Shown here one piece after another: positions 13,730 to 20,734 of a DNA stretch of 20,734 nt (position 1 is its first letter; every line of letters begins with the position of its first letter). The position numbers and the translations under genes are program-made. Source of the DNA: a virus. The stretch covers positions 1 to 20,734 of the IMG/VR virus record IMGVR_UViG_3300028168_000194. The stretch is one strand, 5' to 3'. Below the pieces are notes generated by a model. That model ran no database searches. It saw only the letters and a list, made by a program, of their open reading frames with translations, and was not told where the DNA came from.

Positions 13730-14968
13730 TTAATTGACATGCGGTAAACACCACCTGCCATCATTGAGCTTGGCCACATACTTGGAATCATGTAAGTTTG
13801 AAAGCCGGGCTCTTATCTTGTTTTGCGGTTCGTTTAACCCGTCAGACAGGTCGATCACCGTCATGGGTCCCCGTTTCAAAGCCATCAATATGCGTTTGCC
13901 CAGGGATAACTTAATCTCAAACTCTGCTACGTTCTCGACGTTTATCCTGCGAAATATGGTCTTGCCTTCCACCTTGTTAAAAATGACCTCTATGCCAATC
14001 GGCGGGTGCTTTGTATCCACGTTACATTTATAGTGGGACATCATAACGTTGAGCTTGTCGATGCCAGGCTCCTGGTGTGAGGTAAGTTCCCAGACTGACC
14101 TGGGCAGATTGTTGAAGTAGGCTGATCCAAAAGGGGATTTACTCCTCAGGTCGGTCTTTTTAGCGGTATGGTGGATCAAAAGAGATGTCACATTAAGCCG
14201 CCTTAACGCTCTAAAAAAATCTTGAGCCGCTGTGCTGTCGTTGACATCACCTTTGACCGCCCCGATGATGGAATCGATGATAACGGTGTCTATCTCGTTG
14301 GCCCTCACCATCTCGTGTATGGCATTAATATCATCAGCCAGGGGAGACCAGCAGCGCCGGTAAGAGATCATGTACTCAGGCAGGTCATGGCCACGTCTAA
14401 ACCATTGAATATTCCGCCTGTATGTATTGTTGGAAGTTTCCCAGTCGAGAATCAGCACCTTGCCGTACTTCGGTTTAAAGCCTAAAGGATTATTATTCCA
14501 AGGCAGCGTAATGCAGCTGGCAATATACAATCCGACAGACGACTTCCCGCTTCCGCCGTCCGCAAACAGGAGGGTCGGCTCACGATCAAGTAAGATGGGA
14601 TATACCTTGTACTCAACAGGTGTGATAGCTTCATCCGTCCAGAGTTCCTCGATAGGCTCGCCCTCGCGCAGTTTGTTGAGGGTGATGCCGCATATCTGCT
14701 CGGTGACTTCATCCCAATCGACCTTGGCTTTATATACCTTGCTGAGAGCATTCTTAAGCAAGGTTTTGCCCTGGGACGTTCCTAATAAGTTAAATGTCTG
14801 TTGTAATAAGTGCGGTTTATATTCCGGGTTAGATGTAGTGAACTTCAGTTCACAACTTATGCGCCCGTCCTTATGCTCATGTATGCGTGATACATGGGCC
14901 GTGAGCTGGTACTCAGCCCAGGTGAACTCGTAATTTGAGCCTTTATCACTAAGTACAGGCTGTGGCAT
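13730..14968 (-). CDS. RepA-like AAA helicase (AAA_25 type) with C-terminal winged helix
   Basis: This 412-aa protein is a RecA-fold ATPase of the RepA/AAA_25 kind used by phages and plasmids as a replicative helicase. It has Walker A ADGGSGKSS (136-144), a second conserved strand VLILDWETS (171-179), Walker B DTVIIDSIIG (227-236) and LLIHHTAK (263-270). The N-terminal 110 residues are a separate region without recognised motifs. The C-terminal 60 residues (ILMALKRGPMTVIDLSDGL to WCLPHVN) look like a winged helix-turn-helix, probably for DNA binding. It overlaps the Toprim gene by 20 bases, so the two probably act together in initiating replication. The repeat array just beyond its stop could be its target. 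Confidence 0.88.
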   Translation of the reverse strand: MPQPVLSDKGSNYEFTWAEYQLTAHVSRIHEHKDGRISCELKFTTSNPEYKPHLLQQTFNLLGTSQGKTLLKNALSKVYKAKVDWDEVTEQICGITLNKLREGEPIEELWTDEAITPVEYKVYPILLDREPTLLFADGGSGKSSVGLYIASCITLPWNNNPLGFKPKYGKVLILDWETSNNTYRRNIQWFRRGHDLPEYMISYRRCWSPLADDINAIHEMVRANEIDTVIIDSIIGAVKGDVNDSTAAQDFFRALRRLNVTSLLIHHTAKKTDLRSKSPFGSAYFNNLPRSVWELTSHQEPGIDKLNVMMSHYKCNVDTKHPPIGIEVIFNKVEGKTIFRRINVENVAEFEIKLSLGKRILMALKRGPMTVIDLSDGLNEPQNKIRARLSNLHDSKYVAKLNDGRWCLPHVN

Positions 14969-15689
14969 AGGTTAAATCCCATCCGCCCTTTTTGGGTATC
15001 TCGTAAGCTAATACCTGCTGCCAGAATCGCAGTCGGTATTGAATCAGCTCCAATCTCGGCCAATGTCTCATCGGCGCCATCTTCAACCATTCCAATTCCT
15101 CGATCAGCTGCTCCGGCCTCATGGTTTTCAACTTCTTGTCATATTCGCGCCGATATTCCAGCGGCATATGGATCGACGCATCATCGGCTAACTCCGATAG
15201 CTGCTCAGCCGTACCGCCGGCCTCGATCCAATCGCTGATATCCTTGCCTGGGCCCGGCAGTATGATGATCTTCACACACTCGGCAGTAAGATAAATTTCA
15301 TAAGCTACGGTTAGAGCGTGCTTCCACCCGGCCTGGTCTTTATCCGGGCAGATAAGCACCAGGGCGCCGTTTAATGCCTCGGTATAACTCTTACGCCATT
15401 TGCCGGCTCCCATGGGACAAGTTGTGGCCTCAAAGCCCAGTTTGCCCAAGTTGTCTGCGTCTTTCTCGCCCTCTACCAAGAAAACCGGTATCTCATGATT
15501 GATGGCCCGCGTGATCTCCGGAAGCCGATAAAGCACCGGTTCAATGCCCTGCAGACTATAAACATGCCCGCCTTTCCCATCCGGCCGGCGCTGCGTAAAG
15601 CGTTTGGGCTCATAGCGAACCGTCTCGTGGATTACGGCGCCGGATAGGTCACGGTATTTATATATTGCAGCGATCTTGTCAGCCATCAT
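14949..15689 (-). CDS. Toprim-domain primase-like protein
   Basis: This 246-aa protein carries a Toprim domain of the DnaG/phage primase kind. The catalytic glutamate lies in FLVEGEKDADNL (E73) and the DxD pair in VLICPDKDQAGWKHA (D116, D118), with a glycine-rich CPMGAGKW in between. The preceding region (YEPKRFTQRRPDGKGGHVYSLQGIEPVLYRLPEI) is typical of phage primase-like proteins that lack the N-terminal zinc finger on the same chain. The C-terminal 80 residues are helical and unassigned. The start codon is one of two adjacent ATGs behind GAGGA. The gene is followed, with overlap, by the RepA-like helicase. A strong GC hairpin (15698-15726) lies immediately upstream of the ribosome site. 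Confidence 0.88.
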   Translation of the reverse strand: MMADKIAAIYKYRDLSGAVIHETVRYEPKRFTQRRPDGKGGHVYSLQGIEPVLYRLPEITRAINHEIPVFLVEGEKDADNLGKLGFEATTCPMGAGKWRKSYTEALNGALVLICPDKDQAGWKHALTVAYEIYLTAECVKIIILPGPGKDISDWIEAGGTAEQLSELADDASIHMPLEYRREYDKKLKTMRPEQLIEELEWLKMAPMRHWPRLELIQYRLRFWQQVLAYEIPKKGGWDLTYATACT

Positions 15690-15697
15690 TCCTCATT

Positions 15698-15726
15698 GCC
15701 CGGCCCCGCAGGCTCAGGGGCCGGGC
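15698..15726. promoter_or_regulatory. Strong GC hairpin before the primase gene
   Basis: GCCCGGCCCC (15698-15707) and GGGGCCGGGC (15717-15726) form a perfect 10-base inverted repeat with a nine-base loop. It stands within the 124-base gap between the BRO-N gene and the primase-like gene. No T run follows on the minus strand, so it may attenuate or block translation of the primase rather than act as a simple terminator. The rest of this gap shows no convincing gene. Confidence 0.6.
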
Positions 15727-15813
15727 GCCACTATGTTATAAGGAGGCAGGCCTGGCTCGGTTGTTCACGCCGGGTTTGTACCGATGGTTGTTTTATCCCG
15801 GACACCAGGCTGA

Positions 15814-16617
15814 TTATTTGTCGAATAAATCCTTGGCCACTACCCAGAGCCTGTCTATCTCGCCGGCATACTCTACGTATGCCAGCACGCTCTTATATCT
15901 GCTAGCGCGGGCTTCACGTTTGATATCACGCCTCGTCCTCAGCCGGAAGGCGTCGTAGAGGTGATTCCATATATTCTCGAAATCTTTAAATTCACAGGGA
16001 TGCTTGGCCATGTACTTATCAATGAACAGTATGATTTCATTGCGCCTGGTGAGCGGAGGCACCGGCGGCAATAGGGCTTTGACTTCCTGGCCAGTCTTCA
16101 GATGGAATACGTCGTTTTTCAGAGAGACAACTTCAGTGCGCATATCTTTGACATCGATGAATATGTTGATGATTTCCTGGGCCAAGGCTTTGATGGATTC
16201 CAGATCAAGTTTATATGTGGGTGTGCTCTCGACTGCTGCTCTTTCTTGCCTCATAGCCGGCACCGTCTCAATCAATTTCCGATAGAGAACTTTGGCCAGG
16301 GGCTTGCGGGATTTGACTATGATGTCGTAGAGGCCAACTTCATCGGTGTAGGGTAAGAGTTGAATACCCCCGGCAGTTTGGCACTCTATCCAAGATATGC
16401 TGCCTAAAAGGATGGGGTTATTAACACCCTCCTTGCTGGAAGGGGTGGGGTTATTACCCCCACCCTTCGTTAATCGTGCTATAACGTCCTTTGTCCTTTT
16501 AATGTTCAGGGCCGCACACACGTCAGTGACACAATAAAGAATCCTACCGTCAACACTATTGGCCCGCCGGATCACATTGTCGTTGAACTTGAAAACGGTT
16601 AATTCCTTAGTCTGCAT
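15814..16617 (-). CDS. BRO-N domain antirepressor-like protein
   Basis: This 267-aa protein starts with a BRO-N domain: FKFNDNVIRRANSVDGRILYCVTDVCAALNIKRTKDVIARL (9-49), then GGIQLLPYTDEVGLYDIIVKSRKPLAKVLYRKLIETVPAMR (83-123). BRO-N domains bind DNA and in temperate phages often act as antirepressors or early regulators. The C-terminal half (helices around LESIKALAQEIINIFIDVKDMRTEVVSLKNDVF, then a region ending RRDIKREARASRYKSVLAYVEYAGEIDRLW) is not a KilA-C domain that I recognise. Between the two BRO-N blocks there is an in-frame duplicated GNNP/VNNP segment. It lies in the minus-strand early operon, 16 bases after the coiled-coil protein gene. Confidence 0.85.
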   Translation of the reverse strand: MQTKELTVFKFNDNVIRRANSVDGRILYCVTDVCAALNIKRTKDVIARLTKGGGNNPTPSSKEGVNNPILLGSISWIECQTAGGIQLLPYTDEVGLYDIIVKSRKPLAKVLYRKLIETVPAMRQERAAVESTPTYKLDLESIKALAQEIINIFIDVKDMRTEVVSLKNDVFHLKTGQEVKALLPPVPPLTRRNEIILFIDKYMAKHPCEFKDFENIWNHLYDAFRLRTRRDIKREARASRYKSVLAYVEYAGEIDRLWVVAKDLFDK

Positions 16618-16633
16618 AACCTGCCTCCTGAAT

Positions 16634-17242
16634 TTATCCTGTTCTGGCTGTCGTAATTACCCTGGGCGTTATCAGCACGCCAGGTATCTCCCTGGCGCCG
16701 GCCTTGACCATGGCCCTGATCTTCACCTCGTCCGGCTTGCACAGGTTCCTGGGCACGAGATCGGGCTCCACGACCGTGAATTCCCAATCCTCTTTGTAGG
16801 TCACGGTCCCGACATGGGCATGAGAGGTCTTGGCCACAGGCCTAATTACTATCTCCTCCGGTTGAAATACCTCACCAGTTTCCCGCGCCTCATTGATCTG
16901 GGCTGCATTGATCTTCATCTGCTCGATCATCAAGGCTTCAGCTTCCCGTTTCTGCCTGGCGTTCCAGGATTTCAAGGCCAGGTCGATTTTGGTTAAACCT
17001 AATTCCAGTCGGGATAAATAGGGCTTGAAAAGATTGTTGATCTGCTTCTCGGCCTCACGAATTGGGACTATCAATTCTTTGCGCTTGTCATCGGCTGTCT
17101 TCCATGAGCGGCGTCCGATGATCAACAAGTCTTCGCAGTTTTTCTGCTGCTCCTGCGTGGTTATCTCCACCGCTTCAACTATGAAGCGCAGCAGCGATTC
17201 GTCTCTCTTTTTGAGTTCCTGCAGCTCCTGTTGCGGTTCCAT
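16634..17242 (-). CDS. Phage recombination-module protein, coiled coil
   Basis: This 202-aa protein begins with a long charged helix region (residues 1-125, for example QEQQKNCEDLLIIGRRSWKTADDKRKELIVPIREAEKQINNLFKPYLSRLELGL), predicted coiled coil. It ends with a short conserved domain: YKEDWEFTVVEPDLVPRNLCKPDEVKIRAMVKAGAREIPGVLI. I know this C-terminal pattern from tailed-phage proteins encoded beside single-strand annealing or replication genes, but no enzymatic activity is assigned to it. The ATG follows the previous gene's stop codon without any gap. It probably takes part in phage DNA recombination or replication; that is inference from the neighbourhood. Confidence 0.72.
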   Translation of the reverse strand: MEPQQELQELKKRDESLLRFIVEAVEITTQEQQKNCEDLLIIGRRSWKTADDKRKELIVPIREAEKQINNLFKPYLSRLELGLTKIDLALKSWNARQKREAEALMIEQMKINAAQINEARETGEVFQPEEIVIRPVAKTSHAHVGTVTYKEDWEFTVVEPDLVPRNLCKPDEVKIRAMVKAGAREIPGVLITPRVITTARTG

Positions 17243-17839
17243 CTACTTCGGCTCCATGGCTTCAACGATTTTGGCCCAGGCAGCATCCAGGTCGGTTACT
17301 TCTTTAGAATCCGTTATGCCGAGGATCTTCAAGATATCAGCCCGGTATAAATCCCATTTGGCATTGGCCTGGGTGAAAAGCTGACCCACGGTGGTTATTT
17401 TCGTGCGTCCCGCTGGGCTTTCCTCAGTTTTTCCGGTGTCACCGGCTGCCGACTTGCCTTTCAGGGCAGCAGCGATGCTCTGGATAGTGACACCTATCTG
17501 CGTACCCAGGGCGGTCAATGGTTCCTGCCGGTACAGATTCTTCTCGAACAGGTCAACTTTGCCGGCCACGGCCAGGTCAACTACGGCCTTGTAAGCCACC
17601 TGGGCGACGATGAGCTCGTCATTCCTTTGATAGCTGCCCTTTGCAAAGCCTTTGCCATCGGATTTGACCAGGTACGAATCCCCTCGGTCATTCAACTCGA
17701 GCTTTTCAGCCGGTATATCGTCACCCGGCTTGTAAGACTTAAATGCGATGATCTTCTTATCAACGCCCTCACAGACAACCTCGTAATACTTGTTGCCGTT
17801 TTTAGACGTGTTTTCCAGCGCACTTAAAACCTTGGACAT
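17243..17839 (-). CDS. Hypothetical phage protein, possible ssDNA-binding (OB-like) protein
   Basis: I do not recognise this 198-aa protein by name. The N-terminal 60 residues (LSALENTSKNGNKYYEVVCEGVDKKIIAFKSYKPGDDIPAEKLELND) alternate in the manner of a small beta-barrel and resemble OB-type nucleic-acid-binding domains. A linker rich in K, G, S and T follows (GKSAAGDTGKTEESPAGRTK). The last 50 residues (VGQLFTQANAKWDLYRADILKILGITDSKEVTDLDAAWAKIVEA) form a small helical domain like those appended to phage recombination and ssDNA-binding proteins. It directly precedes the coiled-coil protein gene, with no intergenic base. An ssDNA-binding role is plausible but unproven. Confidence 0.68.
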   Translation of the reverse strand: MSKVLSALENTSKNGNKYYEVVCEGVDKKIIAFKSYKPGDDIPAEKLELNDRGDSYLVKSDGKGFAKGSYQRNDELIVAQVAYKAVVDLAVAGKVDLFEKNLYRQEPLTALGTQIGVTIQSIAAALKGKSAAGDTGKTEESPAGRTKITTVGQLFTQANAKWDLYRADILKILGITDSKEVTDLDAAWAKIVEAMEPK

Positions 17840-18003
17840 GCTTGCCCTCCCTCACAGTTATTACATAGCCGTTCTTTTTCAGATACCGGCTGCCTGGCGA
17901 ATACCCTGTACTTATCACCGCATTTGCGGCAGACGTACCAGCGATAACGCCCGATGCGGCCTTCTGTATATTCCCTGCATTTAGTGTTCGGCTTCAGGCT
18001 CAT
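17824..18003 (-). CDS. Small zinc-ribbon protein
   Basis: This 59-aa protein has two CxxC pairs: YVCRKCGDKYR (C25, C28) and ERLCNNCEGG (C47, C50), the ligand pattern of a zinc ribbon. Such proteins in phage early regions are usually of unknown function and may bind nucleic acid. I prefer the ATG at 18001-18003 to the GTG three codons earlier. It overlaps the upstream 49-aa gene and, by 16 bases, the downstream gene. Confidence 0.68.
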   Translation of the reverse strand: MSLKPNTKCREYTEGRIGRYRWYVCRKCGDKYRVFARQPVSEKERLCNNCEGGQACPRF

Positions 18004-18130
18004 GCTGCGCACTCTCCATTTTGGAAATGGCCTGTTTCATAACCCTATCTATAAGCCGATGAATGAAGTAGTCGCTCTCGTTTCCCCACTCCACACCAGC
18101 CAATACGAATTCACTGATCGCTTTGGCCAT
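17981..18130 (-). CDS. Small hypothetical protein, 49 aa
   Basis: A short open frame, MAKAISEFVLAGVEWGNE and onward to SAQHEPEAEH, with a good ribosome site (AAGGTGGGA) upstream of the ATG. It overlaps the end of the ribbon-helix-helix gene by 20 bases and the start of the zinc-ribbon gene by 23. It fits the compact early operon. I do not recognise it; it is probably a single helical domain. Confidence 0.55.
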   Translation of the reverse strand: MAKAISEFVLAGVEWGNESDYFIHRLIDRVMKQAISKMESAQHEPEAEH

Positions 18131-18287
18131 TTCCCACCTTCGCCTCAGGGAATAATGCTTCTCTGATATACTGTGAGACGGAGATATTCCTCAGCTTGGC
18201 GACACCTTTGAGGTAGTCAATCTGATGCTTGTCCAGTACAATACAGATGGTGGATTTCTTTAGCAGCTGTTTCTTCCGTCCGCGCAT
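18111..18287 (-). CDS. Ribbon-helix-helix (CopG/Arc-like) DNA-binding protein
   Basis: This 58-aa protein is the first gene of the minus-strand early operon. After a basic start (MRGRKKQLLKKS) it has a short strand TICIVLDKHQ, followed by two helices IDYLKGVAKLRNI and SVSQYIREALF, the ribbon-helix-helix pattern. Such proteins are dimeric repressors or activators. The ATG at 18285-18287 has GAGGGGT five bases upstream; the longer frame to 18317 would start from a weak TTG and overlap the promoter. Its promoter (18308-18336) faces the repressor promoter, so it could act as the early-side partner of the lysogeny switch. Confidence 0.8.
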   Translation of the reverse strand: MRGRKKQLLKKSTICIVLDKHQIDYLKGVAKLRNISVSQYIREALFPEAKVGNGQSDQ

Positions 18288-18307
18288 TGGATACCCCTCG
18301 GACTTAA

Positions 18308-18336
18308 AAATTAACACAGGAAAAGGTCCCTGTCAA
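18308..18336 (-). promoter_or_regulatory. Early-operon promoter (minus strand)
   Basis: On the minus strand TTGACA (18331-18336) and TAATTT (18308-18313) are exactly 17 bases apart. The predicted transcript starts near 18301, leaving only about 14 bases before the ATG of the ribbon-helix-helix gene. The -35 lies in a GTATTGACA unit that is mirrored in the repressor promoter. Confidence 0.65.
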
Positions 18337-18417
18337 TACATTTTTGTCAGTGTTTAATTAGTTATTGCTTATATGCTCGGAGTGGGCAGGTACGCCGAAG
18401 TCAATAAGGTATTGACA
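18331..18417. repeat. Mirrored GTATTGACA units in the divergent promoter region
   Basis: TGTCAATAC (18331-18339) and GTATTGACA (18409-18417) are exact reverse complements, 69 bases apart, and each contains the -35 element of one of the two divergent promoters. GTTTAAT also occurs at 18352-18358 and 18455-18461. One regulator could bind both units and switch the two promoters; this is inferred from the arrangement. Confidence 0.5.
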
Positions 18418-18440
18418 AATAAAATCAAAAATGTTAACTT
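18412..18440 (+). promoter_or_regulatory. Repressor/integrase promoter (plus strand)
   Basis: TTGACA (18412-18417) is followed after 17 bases by TAACTT (18435-18440), a moderate -10 element. The predicted transcript begins near 18447 and reads the repressor and then the overlapping integrase gene. The leader of about 54 bases holds a GTTTAAT repeat. Confidence 0.5.
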
Positions 18441-18500
18441 TGGTTAATGGAATTGTTTAATGACCTGAGGTGTGACCGTATTACCGGGTAGGTTTACGAG

Positions 18501-19078
18501 ATGAACACCGAGTTTGCGCAATTACTCAGGCAGCTAAGGGTTAGAAAGGGTTTATCGCAGAAAAAACTGGCGGAGTTGGTGGGCATCAGCCAGGTTTCGA
18601 TCTTCCGCATGGAGCAGGGGGAAGTAGAAAAACCCACCGCAAAGGTTCTGGAAAAGCTGTCCAATATCCTGGACGTAGATATACACAGCTTGATCAAGTC
18701 GTCGATCCCTGATTACAAGATACCGTTTGAATTACCCGATCATTTAATAAACAGGCTGCAACTGATTATGCCAGTTGCGGTGCCGGTGGTGGCAGAATTG
18801 CATATGCCGGGTGAGATTTTAGAGTACGTCTACGTGGAGCGGCCCAGGGTTGGCCCAGTCGATTATGTGGGCATCCGGGCCAAAGGCTTCTGCATGGAGC
18901 CGGAGATACTGGACGGCGACACCATCATCCTCGACCGAAACGCCCTTCCTGAAGCTGGCAAGACAGTGCTGGTGTTCCACAATGGTGATGAGGAACCTCG
19001 CCTGATCAAATATAAGGCCAAGGAAGATTTTAAGAATTGCGATATCTACGGTGTCGTGGTGTGCATCGTGAGGAAGAT

Positions 19079-19082
<4 letters not shown>
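18501..19082 (+). CDS. HTH repressor with LexA/S24-like domain, altered active site
   Basis: This 193-aa protein is the likely prophage repressor. The N-terminal Cro/CI-type helix-turn-helix is clear: LLRQLRVRKGLSQKKLAELVGISQVSIFRMEQGEVEKP (8-45). The C-terminal half aligns with the S24/LexA autoproteolysis domain, AVPVVAEL (93-100), then YVGIRAKGFCMEPEILDGDTIIL (122-144). The catalytic serine of the usual GDSM is replaced by cysteine (C131 in GFCM). The Ala-Gly cleavage site expected after the VPVV strand is absent (LHMPGE instead). The candidate lysine, K170 in RLIKYK, remains. The protein may therefore not self-cleave in an SOS response. Its stop overlaps the integrase start by four bases, so both are expressed together. 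Confidence 0.88.
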
Positions 19083-20687
<1,605 letters not shown>

Positions 20688-20734
20688 GCGGAAATAGTGA
20701 TTGATGAAATAGGTTTTGTGCTCATTCTGGTATA

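Noticed and set aside
13528-13791. Minus-strand open frame of 87 codons between the helicase and methyltransferase genes
   Set aside because: It consists of the TGTGCG array and the end of the helicase gene in another frame. Its His/Ala/Thr-rich translation comes from the repeats, and there is no ribosome site.
16599-16787. Minus-strand Gly/Arg-rich open frame of 62 codons
   Set aside because: It lies within the coiled-coil protein gene in another frame, is low in complexity, and has no ribosome site.
18288-18317. Longer start for the ribbon-helix-helix gene
   Set aside because: The extra ten residues would start from a weak codon inside the promoter, whereas the ATG at 18287 has a GAGGGGT ribosome site.

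Overview
The window is the right-hand part of a tailed-phage (siphovirus-type, HK97-like portal) prophage integrated next to a bacterial initiator tRNA gene. The host is bacterial: the tRNA is a tRNA-fMet with the non-paired first acceptor position and three G:C pairs in the anticodon stem. The organism cannot be named from the sequence. The serine integrase resembles my recollection of Chloroflexota (Dehalococcoidia) recombinases, but that is only a weak impression.

Layout, right to left. Positions 20613-20687 hold the tRNA-fMet on the minus strand. A large serine recombinase (19079-20656, plus) runs antisense into it, and its stop codon overlaps the tRNA anticodon. Upstream of the recombinase, with a 4-base overlap, is a HTH/LexA-like repressor (18501-19082, plus). 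A divergent promoter region (18288-18500) separates this lysogeny unit from a long, tightly overlapping minus-strand early operon. That operon runs: ribbon-helix-helix protein, 49-aa protein, zinc ribbon, two recombination-associated proteins of unknown detail, BRO-N antirepressor-like protein, Toprim primase-like protein, RepA-like AAA helicase. A repeat-rich noncoding block (13555-13726) follows, then an orphan DNA methyltransferase, a small HNH protein and two small phage proteins.

The centre (about 6.0-11.5 kb) is visibly more AT-rich and carries mostly plus-strand genes with their own promoters, which looks like an accessory (moron/defence) island. It holds an unknown 118-aa protein, a minus-strand HNH endonuclease, a uracil-DNA-glycosylase-like protein and a restriction-modification pair (gamma-type DNA methyltransferase convergent with a MvaI/BcnI-family endonuclease). 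It ends with an ASCH-domain protein, a PD-(D/E)XK nuclease candidate and an unknown 113-aa protein.

The left part (0-5.9 kb, minus strand) begins with a four-gene overlapping cassette: ParB-like, PAPS-reductase-like (IbrA-type), ParB-like (IbrB-type), and a GNAT domain fused to a HNH/zinc-finger-like domain. The packaging genes follow: small terminase, large terminase and the portal gene, which runs off the left edge. The four-gene cassette is the best candidate for an unusual biochemical system, possibly a DNA modification.

No stretch longer than 300 bases lacks a gene. The largest gaps are 7611-7874 (terminator-like hairpin and methyltransferase promoter), 2671-2922 (21-base direct repeats), 18288-18500 (divergent promoters) and 13528-13729 (palindromes and TGTGCG array). 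No CRISPR array, insertion sequence or rRNA was seen.
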